A stretch of 31,929 bases of DNA from CAXSEF01 sp964236695 (GCA_964236695.1 CAXSFU010000039.1:1-31929); one strand, 5' to 3'; positions 1 to 8,676 are shown, numbered from the stretch's first letter. The notes: generated by a model from the letters alone, not told the origin. Made by a program: numbers and translations.

Positions 1-13
1 AGGAATTAAATCC

Positions 14-42
14 TTGACCCTTCCTGCAACCATAGGTATATA
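14..42 (+). promoter_or_regulatory. sigma70-like promoter of the small gene at 126
   Basis: A -35 box TTGACC lies at 14-19 and a -10 box TATATA at 37-42, separated by exactly 17 nt; TATAAA at 39-44 is an alternative -10. The surrounding DNA is AT-rich compared with the rest of the window. The next start codon with a Shine-Dalgarno sequence is at 126. Both boxes are seen directly; promoter function is inferred. Confidence 0.5.
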
Positions 43-125
43 AACTTTCAGGCATGCAATTTCATGCTGCTGGAAGACGCTGGATCGCCGGCCGCTGCGG
101 CCGAAGGCAAGCACACGGAGCCAGA

Positions 126-344
126 ATGGCCTTCTCATCGTGCAATCTTACGGTACTTGCTTATGCAAATGGCTTTACCTTGTGGCACTACAGCGCAGGA
201 ACCGAGCATCTGACAGCTGTGTCTGACCTTGATTTCTTTGATGACGCTCGTAATCTTGTGTCATCTGGCGATATAGTCATGGTAACTGGTAATGAAGGCG
301 GCTTGATCGTCTTTATTAAGCCGGCGCTTGCACAACAGATTTGA
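126..344 (+). CDS. small hypothetical protein (72 aa)
   Basis: I cannot assign a function. The product begins MAFSSCNLTVLAYANGF and continues with TLWHY, then a segment FFDDARNLVSSGDIVMVTG and a Gly-Gly-hydrophobic end. This layout (an 'ANGFTLWHY' motif followed by a D..GDI.MV block) resembles short hypothetical proteins I recall from alphaproteobacteria; that is memory, not a search. The ATG at 126 is chosen because GGAG at 117-120 sits 5 nt upstream; the frame stays open back to 54, but that extension is Arg-rich and has no ribosome site. There is no signal peptide or membrane segment. Codon use is less GC-biased than in the glycosyltransferase genes that follow, in line with the lower GC of this end of the window. 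It stands alone behind its own likely promoter. Confidence 0.6.
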   Translation: MAFSSCNLTVLAYANGFTLWHYSAGTEHLTAVSDLDFFDDARNLVSSGDIVMVTGNEGGLIVFIKPALAQQI

Positions 345-977
345 CGGGTGGTTTCAATATTTTGTCTAAGCAGGCATACCGATCCTGGCTATTTCTATCG
401 GTGAGTATCTAGCAGGCAGTATTCGACCAACCTCCGCATGGTGTCTAACCTCTTCTGATTGACGGTAGGAGCACTGACTGGATTTGATATCTGTTTCTTG
501 ATTGTCTATGGTACGTGCTCTTGATGGGTTTTCTCGTCTAGTCGATAAAAAACGAGTGGCGTAGGCACTCAAGGATTATCCGGCATTCCGGCCCGGGCTT
601 GCCGTCTTTGCCATGCTTCCTGCAGCCGGTGTTCCTGTATCCTGCTTGGCCGATGGGCCAGGTGCATGGCGCCGTTCCGGGGAAAAGACAGGCGCAAGGC
701 CTACGTCTGACGCCGAGTCAAGCTCGAACGTTTCATGAGGCCGACGAACCATCTCGACGGCGTGCCAGTGCAGTGTGTATTGTCGGGCCGACTCAACCCA
801 GGCACGAAATGCCAACAAAAAACGCAACCTTATGGACTTGCTGGCTGATCGATGTGAATCGTGCATGGTGCGCGGCATGTCTGCCTCGCGTGTCATGCGG
901 GCTGTCGCTTGAGGCTTCTCCTGTCTCCGGGTGACACGCGCGCAGAGCCGGGTGTCGCCGTATGCCCGACTCTCCGT
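345..977. other. gene-poor stretch of lower GC
   Basis: About 630 bp with no gene I can support. The 5' half (345-560) is clearly less GC-rich than the rest of the window. A reverse-strand frame at 366-572 has no recognisable features. A possible promoter for the downstream transferase is at 484-512. From about 600 on, composition drifts towards the high-GC norm, and the frame of the next gene is open from GTG 861, but no Shine-Dalgarno sequence marks a start. This may be a junction between segments of different origin. Confidence 0.5.
484..512 (+). promoter_or_regulatory. possible promoter upstream of the glycosyltransferase block
   Basis: TTGATA at 484-489 and TATGGT at 507-512 are spaced by 17 nt. 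It is the best sigma70-like match I found in the gap before the first large gene, but it lies more than 350 nt upstream of any candidate start, so a long untranslated leader would be needed. Weak support. Confidence 0.22.
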
Positions 978-3371
978 ATGGATGCTGCCTGGCTCGCGAT
1001 GCTGCATCACGCGCCGATTGGCAATGCGGATGTGTCGGGACATGCCGCACATGCCGTCGACACCCGGATCGTTGCTCTTGGAGACCGGTTGCTCGACGTC
1101 GAGGACCGCACCATAGCGCTGCGATCCGAACTGGCCAGGTTGCGGCGCGAGTTCGAAGGGGCCGCCGGCGTGGTGGTGGGCACAGAAGGGTTCGGTGTGC
1201 CCCGCACCAGTCATTCCTGGCCTCTTGCCGAGCAACCGGGTCGCCACGAGTCCGGGCTGGACCGCTATGATCGCCGGGTGGACGACCCCGTGGTGCTGGA
1301 AGGTCGCGTGGGCGAGCAGTTTCTCGGCCGCTTCGCGCTGGCGACGTCCGATCCCGACCTTGCCGGTGCCGTGGAGGCGTTGAACGCGGCCGGGCGAATC
1401 CTGAAGGTCGTGGCCTGCAATGCAGGACTCCCGCCCGAGGTGTCGATCGTCATCCCGGTGTATGGGCAGCTTGGCTACACCCTCAACTGCCTCGACAGCC
1501 TGCTGTCGCACACCTCGCGCCACGACGTCGAGATTATCGTGGTCGACGATTGCTCCCAGGACCGCAGCGGCGAGATCCTGCCGATGGTCTCCGCCATCCG
1601 CCACGTGCGCCAGACCGTCAACGGCGGCTTCATCGCGAGCTGCAACGCCGGCGCCGCGCTGGCACGCGGCCGTTTCGTGCTGATGCTCAACAACGACACC
1701 CGCGTCGTGCAGGGCTGGCTCGACGCGCTGCTCGACAGCTTCGAGATGTTTCCCGCAGCCGGCCTGGTCGGCTCCAAGATGTGCTACCCGGATGGCAGCC
1801 TGCAGGAGGCCGGCGGCATCATCTGGCGTGACGGCTCGTGCTGGAACTACGGGCGCAACGACGACCCGAACCGTCCGCAGTACGCCCACGCCCGCCAGGT
1901 CGACTACGTGTCCGGCTGCTCGATCGCGATGCCGGCCGCGCTGTGGCGGGAAATGGCCGGCTTCGACACGCACTATGCTCCCGCGTACTGCGAGGACGCC
2001 GACCTCTGTCTGCGCGTTGCCGCTGCGGGCCGCGAGGTCTGGATGCAGCCGCAGAGCCGGGTCGTGCACTACGAGGGCAAGACCTCGGGCACCGACACCG
2101 CGCGTGGCGTCAAGTCCCACCAGATCGTCAACAACCACCGACTCTACCTGCGCTGGCGCGAGCGGCTGGAGGGCCACCGCCGCAATGCCGAGGCGCCCTA
2201 CCTGGAGCGCGAGCGCGGGGTGCGCCGCCGCATTCTCGTGGTCGACGTCTCCGCCCCGACGCCGAAGCAGGACGCTGGCTCCGTGCAGACCGTGCTGGCG
2301 CTGCAGGTCTGCCGCGAGGCCGGCCACAAGGCGCATTTCGTCGCCGAGGACAACTGGCTGTTCCAGCCCGGGCACACCACGGCGCTGCTGCAGGCGGGCG
2401 TCGAGTGCGCCTACGCCCCCTACGACATCGGCTTCGGCACATACATCCGCCGCTACGGCGCACAATTCGACACCGTCCTGGTCTACCGGATGGGCGTGAT
2501 GGAACGGGTGGTCGACCTCGTGCGCGCCCACGCTCCTCAGGCCTGCCTGCTGTTCCACGTCGCCGACCTGCACTTTCTCCGACGCAGGCGCGAGGCGGAG
2601 CTGGAAGGCGACACCGCCGGCCTGCGCGAGGCGGAGATCATCCGCGGCCGCGAGCTGGCGATGGTCGCGGCCGCGGACTGCACCATCACCCATTCCCCCG
2701 TCGAGGCCGCGATCCTGCACGACGCGGTGCCGGCCGCTCCCGTCGTCGTCTGGCCGCTGATGACCGAATTCGCCGGCACCGCCGTGCCGTTCGCGGATCG
2801 GCGTGACATCTGTTTCCTCGGCGGCTACCGCCATCCGCCCAACATTGATGCCGTGCGTCACTTCGCGGCGGCCATCCTGCCGCTGATCCGCGCCGTCGAT
2901 CCGCAGATCCGCTTCCTCGTCGCTGGCGCCAATCCCGGCCCGGAGGTGCTGGCGCTGGCGGGCGAGGGCATCAGGGTCCTGGGGCTGGTGGACGATCTGC
3001 GAGACCTGTTCGATGCCGCGCGCGTGTTCGTCTGCCCGCTGCGCGTCGGGGCCGGCGTGAAGGGCAAGGTGATGTCCGCGCTGTCCTATGGCGTGCCCGT
3101 CGTCTCCACCCCGATCGGCATCGAGGGCGCCGGGCTGGAGGAAGGCCGCCACGTCGCGGTCGCCCGCACCGACGAGGAGTTCGCCCGCCGCACCCTGGCG
3201 CTCTACCACGACGAGGCGGAGTGGAGCCTGCTGTCGCGCAACGGCCAGGACATCGTCCGCGCCGAGTTCTCCGTGGCAGGCGGCCGCCGCTGCCTTTCCG
3301 ACGCGATCCGGCGTGGGCATGCCCACCGGCGTGGCCTGCACGCGGAGGTTGACTCCGGTGCGGCACGGTAA
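978..3371 (+). CDS. bifunctional glycosyltransferase (GT2 + GT4)
   Basis: Two glycosyltransferase modules are fused in one cytoplasmic protein of about 797 residues. Residues ~1-150 have no clear assignment and include a short charged helix-like stretch. From ~155 comes a GT2 fold: VSIVIPVYGQ, EIIVVDDCSQD, then LNNDTR as the metal-binding D-x-D equivalent (~235-240), and CEDADLCLR (~337) with the general-base acidic pair. From ~415 comes a GT-B fold: ILVVDVSAPTPKQDAGS, an N-terminal Rossmann half with LLFHVADLHFLR, and a donor-binding half (FLGGYRHPPNIDAV ... GAGVKGKVMSALSYGVPVV). All key motifs look intact, so both activities are plausible for building a surface glycan. The start is uncertain: ATG 978 is used because the N-terminus looks more protein-like from there; GTG 861 would add 39 Cys/Arg-rich residues, and neither has a clear ribosome site. 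It heads the 978-8676 block. Confidence 0.85.
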   Translation: MDAAWLAMLHHAPIGNADVSGHAAHAVDTRIVALGDRLLDVEDRTIALRSELARLRREFEGAAGVVVGTEGFGVPRTSHSWPLAEQPGRHESGLDRYDRRVDDPVVLEGRVGEQFLGRFALATSDPDLAGAVEALNAAGRILKVVACNAGLPPEVSIVIPVYGQLGYTLNCLDSLLSHTSRHDVEIIVVDDCSQDRSGEILPMVSAIRHVRQTVNGGFIASCNAGAALARGRFVLMLNNDTRVVQGWLDALLDSFEMFPAAGLVGSKMCYPDGSLQEAGGIIWRDGSCWNYGRNDDPNRPQYAHARQVDYVSGCSIAMPAALWREMAGFDTHYAPAYCEDADLCLRVAAAGREVWMQPQSRVVHYEGKTSGTDTARGVKSHQIVNNHRLYLRWRERLEGHRRNAEAPYLERERGVRRRILVVDVSAPTPKQDAGSVQTVLALQVCREAGHKAHFVAEDNWLFQPGHTTALLQAGVECAYAPYDIGFGTYIRRYGAQFDTVLVYRMGVMERVVDLVRAHAPQACLLFHVADLHFLRRRREAELEGDTAGLREAEIIRGRELAMVAAADCTITHSPVEAAILHDAVPAAPVVVWPLMTEFAGTAVPFADRRDICFLGGYRHPPNIDAVRHFAAAILPLIRAVDPQIRFLVAGANPGPEVLALAGEGIRVLGLVDDLRDLFDAARVFVCPLRVGAGVKGKVMSALSYGVPVVSTPIGIEGAGLEEGRHVAVARTDEEFARRTLALYHDEAEWSLLSRNGQDIVRAEFSVAGGRRCLSDAIRRGHAHRRGLHAEVDSGAAR

Positions 3372-3648
3372 TTCTCTACCGCTCTCAGGACGGGAGGGCG
3401 GCATCCGCCCTGTCCCAGCGCGCGTCGCGAGGAGGGGCACGCAGCCTGGTCGCCCACCTCGGCCGGCAGGCTGCGCCCTGCCCGAATTGTCGCGGCCGGC
3501 ACCAGGCCGCGCGGTGCCGTGGCACCGGTCGCGTCGGAAGGAGGCATGCGTGCGCACGACCCGCAACCCGGCTGCCCGCACACGGGGCATCGGCACCCCC
3601 GGCGGTCGCACGGCGGCGCAACAACACACCGCGGAAGAGGATGACGGC

Positions 3649-4125
3649 ATGCTGCAGATGACGGACGAGGTGACGTGCGAACCGGGCGTCACCCGGCTGT
3701 TCGGCGACGGCGACCTGGGCCGGCACGGCCTGCTGTCCGGCTGGGCGGCACCGGAAGAGGGTCACGTCTGGAACGACGGCCCCGAGGCGGTGCTGCGCCT
3801 GCGGACCGGCCGGCCCCGCGCGCCGTGCACCCTGGCCTTCGAGGGCGAGCCGTTCCTCGGCCAGGGCTGCGCCCGCCAGGATCTGGTCCTCTACCTCAAC
3901 GGGTTCCGCATCGGCTTCTGGCGCCTGACCGAGCCGCGCACCTACCGCCTCGCCGCGACGATCGAGCCGGAACAGCTGTTCGAGCGCGACGGCGCCGCGG
4001 TCGCGCGCTGCATATGGCACCTGCCGCACAGCGTGCGTCCGGTCTTGCTGGGGCAGGGCACCGACACCCGCGAGCTGGGCTTCTGCTTCCGCACCCTCAC
4101 GATCACCGAGAACGGGCAGGGGTGA
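3649..4125 (+). CDS. small beta-sandwich-like protein of the glycan block
   Basis: A 158-residue protein. The recognisable core is GLLSGWAAPEEGHVWNDG followed by alternating hydrophobic strands and DLVLYLNGFRIGFWRL. The pattern 'GW..PE...VW.DG..A.L.L' with a later 'V..NG' strand resembles small beta-sandwich domains that accompany bacterial glycosyltransferases (DUF7024-like in appearance); this is resemblance only, and no catalytic residue is evident. It may bind a sugar or act as an accessory subunit. The ATG at 3649 has GAGG at 3637-3640. A GTG at 3550 in the same frame has a stronger AAGGAGG (3538-3544) 5 nt upstream and would add 33 Arg/Thr-rich residues, so the true start could be there. 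Its stop overlaps the next gene's GTG start (GTGA at 4122-4125), suggesting coupled translation. Confidence 0.7.
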   Translation: MLQMTDEVTCEPGVTRLFGDGDLGRHGLLSGWAAPEEGHVWNDGPEAVLRLRTGRPRAPCTLAFEGEPFLGQGCARQDLVLYLNGFRIGFWRLTEPRTYRLAATIEPEQLFERDGAAVARCIWHLPHSVRPVLLGQGTDTRELGFCFRTLTITENGQG

Positions 4126-4985
4126 GCGCCGACGTCGCGTCCAGCGCTTCGGCAGCGCGGCATGGCGTCGGATCCATGCGCTTTCCGTCCCGGGTGTTCC
4201 GCTCCGCCGAGGAGTTCCGTGTCTTCCGCGACGCCGAGGCCGACCGCCTGGACACCCGCTACGCGCGCGAGCAGGCGCTCGGGTCGCGCGAGGATTCGCT
4301 GCGGATCGACGGCACCTGCGGCCTCTGCCTCGCCGTGACCCGCTTCGGCTCGGCAACCGTCGCCGGTGAGACCACGCCGGACGGCAGGCGGGTGCCCAAC
4401 TGGCGCGAGCAGCAGTGCTGCGGCTGTGCGCACCGCCTCTGCTGCCGCGAGCGCGCCCTGCTGCACCTGGCCGCCCTGCGCTTCGGCGACCCGAACTGGT
4501 TCCGCGCGGCCGTGCTCGGCGAGTCCGGCGGGCTTGGCCGTGCCCTGGCGGCACGGCTCGACCACGTGGCGCTCTGGCCCCGGCTCGTGGCGGCGCATGC
4601 CGCGGTGCCGGGGCCTGCGGCGCCGCGCCTGCCGGCGCCGGACGCGGCGCTGCACATGCTGCTGTGCCCGGACCACCTGCACCACGTCCCCGACCTCGAC
4701 GCGGCGCTGGCCGAGGCGGCGCGCGTGCTCTCGCCAGGGGGCACGCTGCTGTTCACCGTGCCGTTCCATGCCGACGCCGACGCCACCGTGACCGACCTCG
4801 CGTGCCTGCCGCGTCGCGCCGGCGCGCTGCCGGCGTTCTCCGCCGAGCCGGTGCACAAGACCGGCTGGGACATCCTGGAACGGCTGCGCGGCGCCGGCTT
4901 CGTCGACTGCGCCGCGCACTGCTACTGGTCCGAGGAGCTGGGCTACCTGGGACCGTTCAACATGATCTTCCTGGCTTCGCGGTGA
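4122..4985 (+). CDS. Cys-rich class I methyltransferase-like protein
   Basis: This 287-residue protein has two parts. The N-terminal half carries CGLC and, about 45 residues later, NWREQQCCGCAHRLCC, a cysteine arrangement that could bind zinc. The C-terminal half looks like a Methyltransf_11/25 domain: DALHMLLCPDHLHHVPDLD-like acidic segment, AARVLSPGGTLLFTVPF, and a terminal strand pattern. The SAM-binding glycine loop is weak (GESGGLG), so activity is uncertain. Proteins with a 'CxxC ... PNWRE..C..C' front end and this methyltransferase tail occur in polysaccharide clusters; I rely on memory for that. Start: GTG 4122 overlaps the previous stop (GTGA); ATG 4176 is an alternative that begins MRFPSRVFRS. 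Its own stop overlaps the next GTG in the same way at 4982-4985. A role in methylating a glycan or lipid-linked sugar is inferred. Confidence 0.72.
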   Translation: MSADVASSASAARHGVGSMRFPSRVFRSAEEFRVFRDAEADRLDTRYAREQALGSREDSLRIDGTCGLCLAVTRFGSATVAGETTPDGRRVPNWREQQCCGCAHRLCCRERALLHLAALRFGDPNWFRAAVLGESGGLGRALAARLDHVALWPRLVAAHAAVPGPAAPRLPAPDAALHMLLCPDHLHHVPDLDAALAEAARVLSPGGTLLFTVPFHADADATVTDLACLPRRAGALPAFSAEPVHKTGWDILERLRGAGFVDCAAHCYWSEELGYLGPFNMIFLASR

Positions 4986-7432
4986 GCGAACCGGTGCTTC
5001 GCGACGCGCCCGCGACCACCTGGCCTGCGGCCGCCCCGGCCGCGAACGCCCTCGGCGCCGGTCCTGTCCACCCTGCCGTCCCGGCCGTGGGCCTGCTGCA
5101 TCCGGTGGCTGCGGACGGCACCGCGAGCGGCTGGTGCTGGAGCCCGGCGCAGCCGGCGCTGCGCCGCGCCGTCGCCCTGCTCGCCAACAACGAGCGGGTC
5201 GCCACCGCACTGTGCGACCAGCCGCTCGACGCCCTGGTCGCCGCAGGCGTCGGCGACGGCCGCCACGCGTTCCGCACCCGCATCCCGCGCGACCTGTTCC
5301 CCGCGGAGGCCGGTGCCGTCGCGATCCGGCTGCAGGACATCGACACCGCGCAGTTCGTCGGCGCACCCGTGCTGTTCAGCTATCCGGCCTCGCGGCCTTC
5401 CGCCGGTCCCGTGCTGCGCGCCTACCTCGACCACGTCGGCGAGGAGGGGCTGGTCAGCGGCTGGTGCTGGGACCCCGCGCAGCCGGCGCGGCGCGTGCGG
5501 CTCGAGGTGAGGGTGGACGGCGAGCCGGTGGGCACCGCCACCGCCGACGCGTTCCGCGGCGACCTGCGCGACGCCGGCATCGGCGACGGGACGCACGCCT
5601 TCTCCTTCCTGCTGCCCTGGGAGGTCGTGGCCAGCCGCTCGCTGGCCCATGTCGGGGTGGCCGACGCCGACACCGGCGCCACGCTGCACGCCTCGGCGGT
5701 GTTCCGGCGCCAGGCGGTGCTGCCGGTCGAGGAGCGGCTGCGCGAGCTGGAGCGCCAGGTGCGCCTGCTCGCCGCCCGCCTCGGGGATGCGGAGACGCGC
5801 GCGGGCCAGGACGCGGCGGCGACGCGCGGCATGCTCGCCACGGTGGGCGCGTTCTTTTCCAGGCTCGCCGAGACCCCGCCGGACGCCGTGCCGTTCGCCC
5901 TGGTGCCCAGCCTCGCCGGGCTGCTGGACAGCACCGCCGCCAGCCTCGCCCCGTTCAGCCTCGCCGTTGCCGCCGATCCAGCGGTGACGCTGTGCGTGGA
6001 CGCCGCCGGCAGCGCCGCGCAGATCCATGCCTGCCTGCACGCCGTCCACATGGCCGGGCTCGACCGGATCGCCGAGCTGGTGCTGATCGACGACGGCGCC
6101 ACCGAGGCGGCCTGCCTGCTGCCGAGCCTGGTGCAGAACCTGCGCCTGTGGCGGCTGCTCCCCGGACAGTCGCTGGCCGAGGCGCGCAACCGCGCGGTGC
6201 TGGCCGCCGGCCGGCCCCATGCGGCGTTCCTGTCCGCCGGCGCGGCGCCTGGGGCGGACTGGCTGGTCCACGCGCTCGACACGTTCCGGCAGCGCCCGGA
6301 CTGCGCGGTGCTCGGCGCCAAGCTGGTCCGGCCGGACGGCACGATCCAGGCCGCGGGCCTGCTGCCGGACCGCCACGGCCGCCTCGCTGACTTCGCCCAT
6401 GCCGAGCACGAGCTTGCGCCGCACTGCGACAGGCTGGCGCCGGTGGCCGCCGTGCGCGAGCTTGCCATGGTGGTGCGCGGCGACGTGTTCGCCTCGCTCG
6501 GCGGCTTCGACACCGGTTTCGCCGATGCGGGCGCCGCCTGCGTCGACCTGTGCTTCCGCTGCTGGCAGGCCGGCCGCACCGTGCTCTACCAGCCCGCCGC
6601 CGCGCTCGCCTGGCACGACCCCGCAGGCCAGGTCGAGGCCGCGCGCGGGCTCGACCCGGCCGCGGCACGGCTCCTCGCCGAGCGTTGGCCCACCCTGGCG
6701 CGCCGGGGCTGGCCGCGTCCGCTCGGCCGGGCGCTGCTGCTGGACGCCCCGGCGGGCGATCCGGAGCCTTCGCCACCCGACCCCGACGACCCGGCCCTTC
6801 GCCCCGTGCCGCCCCCCGTCATCGCCGCGGCGCTCCTGGCCTGCGGCTACGACGTCGCAGCCGCCACCATCGGCGCGCTGGACGGCGCGCAGCCCCACGA
6901 CGCGGACCTGCGACGTCTCGGCGCGACGGTGCTGCGCGCGCCGTTCCAGCAATCCGTGTCCGCCGCCCTCGCCGCCGACCCAGGATACGCGCTGATTCTG
7001 GCGACCCCGGCCGCCGCGGCCGCGCTGCCGCCCGGGCGCGTCCGGGCCCTCGCACCAGGCGCGAAGCTGGTGCTGCTGCTCGACGCCGCGTCCGACCGTC
7101 TCGCCGCCGACCCGTCGGCCGGGGCGGCTCGCGCCCGGCTGCTCGCGACGGTGGCCGACGCCGACCACGTGCTCGCCCGCACGCGCGCCGGTGCCGCCGG
7201 CCTGCGCGTGCCCCGCCTGCGCGCCGCCCGTCCGCCGGGCCGCGATCCTGACGCCGGTGCCGCCGGGTCCGCGCCTGCGGCCGAACCGGACCGCCGGCCC
7301 GGGATCGGCCACAGCCGCGCCATTCCGCGTGTCGCGCGCGGTTCCACGCCGGACTCGGCCGCGAACGGTTTCGTCCGCGATCTCCGCCTGATCCTGGCCG
7401 CCCTCGGCCTGCCTGTCGCGTCTCCCCCGTGA
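4982..7432 (+). CDS. GWCW-domain pseudo-glycosyltransferase (816 aa)
   Basis: Order of parts: two small repeated modules (~36-101 and ~142-212), each with SGWCW followed by S/D-P-A-Q-P, then a strand-rich body and (A/D)AG(V/I)GDG..HAF; a predicted coiled coil (~247-283, EERLRELERQVRLLAARL); a GT2-like region (~330-570); and a remnant of a GT-B N-terminal Rossmann half (~578-760). The GT2 landmarks are eroded: IDDGAT replaces the nucleotide-binding DD.S, FLSAGAAP stands where D-x-D is expected, and GFADAGAACVDLCF replaces the EDVDL motif. The second module matches the architecture of the upstream 978-3371 protein but stops before its donor-binding half. I read it as a decayed paralogue, or a non-catalytic scaffold, rather than an active transferase. 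GTG 4982 overlaps the previous stop; its own stop overlaps GTG 7429. Confidence 0.7.
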   Translation: MSEPVLRDAPATTWPAAAPAANALGAGPVHPAVPAVGLLHPVAADGTASGWCWSPAQPALRRAVALLANNERVATALCDQPLDALVAAGVGDGRHAFRTRIPRDLFPAEAGAVAIRLQDIDTAQFVGAPVLFSYPASRPSAGPVLRAYLDHVGEEGLVSGWCWDPAQPARRVRLEVRVDGEPVGTATADAFRGDLRDAGIGDGTHAFSFLLPWEVVASRSLAHVGVADADTGATLHASAVFRRQAVLPVEERLRELERQVRLLAARLGDAETRAGQDAAATRGMLATVGAFFSRLAETPPDAVPFALVPSLAGLLDSTAASLAPFSLAVAADPAVTLCVDAAGSAAQIHACLHAVHMAGLDRIAELVLIDDGATEAACLLPSLVQNLRLWRLLPGQSLAEARNRAVLAAGRPHAAFLSAGAAPGADWLVHALDTFRQRPDCAVLGAKLVRPDGTIQAAGLLPDRHGRLADFAHAEHELAPHCDRLAPVAAVRELAMVVRGDVFASLGGFDTGFADAGAACVDLCFRCWQAGRTVLYQPAAALAWHDPAGQVEAARGLDPAAARLLAERWPTLARRGWPRPLGRALLLDAPAGDPEPSPPDPDDPALRPVPPPVIAAALLACGYDVAAATIGALDGAQPHDADLRRLGATVLRAPFQQSVSAALAADPGYALILATPAAAAALPPGRVRALAPGAKLVLLLDAASDRLAADPSAGAARARLLATVADADHVLARTRAGAAGLRVPRLRAARPPGRDPDAGAAGSAPAAEPDRRPGIGHSRAIPRVARGSTPDSAANGFVRDLRLILAALGLPVASPP

Positions 7433-8676
7433 TCTCTGCCGGCTCGCCGCGGTCCGACGCCGCGCCGATGCCGCGACCGGTTGGCGACGCTGCGGCCGGG
7501 ATCGGCACGGACCCCGCGTTCCCCGTGGTGGGCGAGTTGCACCGCGACGGCGAGATGGCCGTCGGCTGGTGCTGGTCGCCGGCGCGGCCGCGCGAGCGGC
7601 TTCGTGTGGCGCTGCTGGTGGATGGCGTCGTGGTCGCCGCCACCGTGGCCGCGCGGCTGCGGCTCGACCTGCTGCGCGAGGGGGTGCGCGACGGCTACCA
7701 CGGCTTCTCCCTGCCGCTGCCCTCGCCGATGCCCGCGGCCACCCGGATCGAGGCGCGCGAGCTGGCCAGCGGCGCGGTGTTCGGCCGCATCCTGCTCGAT
7801 GCGCCCGCCGACGTCGGCGCATGGAACGCCCGGTCGGACGCGGTGTCGGCCCTGCTGTCCGAACTGCACGGCCGGCTCGGGCCCGGTCCGGTCGGTCGCC
7901 TCCATGCGCCCCTGGCAGCGCTGGGCGACGCGCTGGCGCCTCGGTCCCGCCCCGGTCCCGCCCCCGTGCCGCGGCTGGCCTGCGTCGCATCTCCCGCGCT
8001 GAGCCTGCTGCTCGACGCCACCGGTCGCCACGGCCCCGCCGCAGTGCCGGCGTGCGCGATGCTGCTCCGCCATCACGCGGCGGAGCTTGTCGTCAGCCAC
8101 GATGGCTGCGGCCCCCACGCCGCGACGATGGCCGCGCTCGACGGCGCGACCCTGTGCGCGGCCGGGGAAAGCGCTGCGACACGCGCCAACCATGCGGCAG
8201 GCCGCGCGCGGGGCCACACCCTGGTGTTTCTCCGCCCCGACGCGCCCGGCGGGCTCTGCCCTTCCGCGCTGGCCGACCTGCTGCGCCACGCCGCTGTCCC
8301 CCACGACCCTGCGGCGCCGGCCGTCCCTCCCTCGGCAGCGGGAGCATGCTGCGTCCTGGCCGGACAGCCCGTGCTGTCCGCGGCACGCCGGGCCGGCCTG
8401 GAGCTGCCGTTTTCCGCAGCGCCCGCGGCAAGGAGCACGTCCTCGCGCACCGGGCTGGCGCTGCTCGTCCCGCGCGCGCTGTTCGCCGGACTGGACGGTC
8501 TCGACCCGCTTCTGGAGGACGGCGTCGACCTGCCGTTCCTCGACTTCGCCCTTCGCGCCGTCGCCGCCGGGCATGCGGTGCTGGGCTGGACGGAGGCCGA
8601 GGCCCCGCCGGCGTCGCCCGCACCAGGCGCCGCGGCCGCCAGGGATCGCTTCCGCCGACGCTGGGCCGGCCGGTAG
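7429..8676 (+). CDS. GWCW-domain protein with degenerate GT2-like region
   Basis: A 415-residue protein starting at GTG 7429, which overlaps the previous stop. One GWCW module sits near the N-terminus (VGWCWSPARP at ~45, then LLVDGVVVAATVAARLRLDL and GVRDGYHGFSLPLP), the same module found twice in the preceding gene. From ~185 a GT2-like outline remains: LLLDATGRHGPAAVPACA, SHDGCG where D-D-G-S is expected, FLRPDA where D-x-D is expected, and LDGLDPLLEDGVDLPFLDFAL in the position of the GGFDE..EDVDLCLR motif. The acidic DGVDL is kept but the metal site is not, so catalysis is doubtful. The tail is low-complexity Ala/Pro/Arg. It ends the translationally coupled block; ~90 bp later the M1 element begins. 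Probably a partner or relic of the glycosyltransferases upstream. Confidence 0.68.
   Translation: MISAGSPRSDAAPMPRPVGDAAAGIGTDPAFPVVGELHRDGEMAVGWCWSPARPRERLRVALLVDGVVVAATVAARLRLDLLREGVRDGYHGFSLPLPSPMPAATRIEARELASGAVFGRILLDAPADVGAWNARSDAVSALLSELHGRLGPGPVGRLHAPLAALGDALAPRSRPGPAPVPRLACVASPALSLLLDATGRHGPAAVPACAMLLRHHAAELVVSHDGCGPHAATMAALDGATLCAAGESAATRANHAAGRARGHTLVFLRPDAPGGLCPSALADLLRHAAVPHDPAAPAVPPSAAGACCVLAGQPVLSAARRAGLELPFSAAPAARSTSSRTGLALLVPRALFAGLDGLDPLLEDGVDLPFLDFALRAVAAGHAVLGWTEAEAPPASPAPGAAAARDRFRRRWAGR

Noticed and set aside
366..572. 68-codon reverse-strand frame in the left gap
   Set aside because: No ribosome site, no family resemblance, and nothing upstream that looks like a promoter.
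3546..3644. 32-codon frame after AAGGAGG
   Set aside because: The spacing to its ATG is only 1 nt; the same ribosome site fits better with GTG 3550 in the frame of the beta-sandwich-like gene.
576..3692. 1038-codon open frame on the reverse strand
   Set aside because: Antisense to a well-recognised glycosyltransferase; its product is Arg/His/Gly-rich without domains and results from high GC at third positions.
4943..7990. 1015-codon open frame on the reverse strand
   Set aside because: Antisense to two GWCW proteins joined by a GTGA overlap; no recognisable motif.
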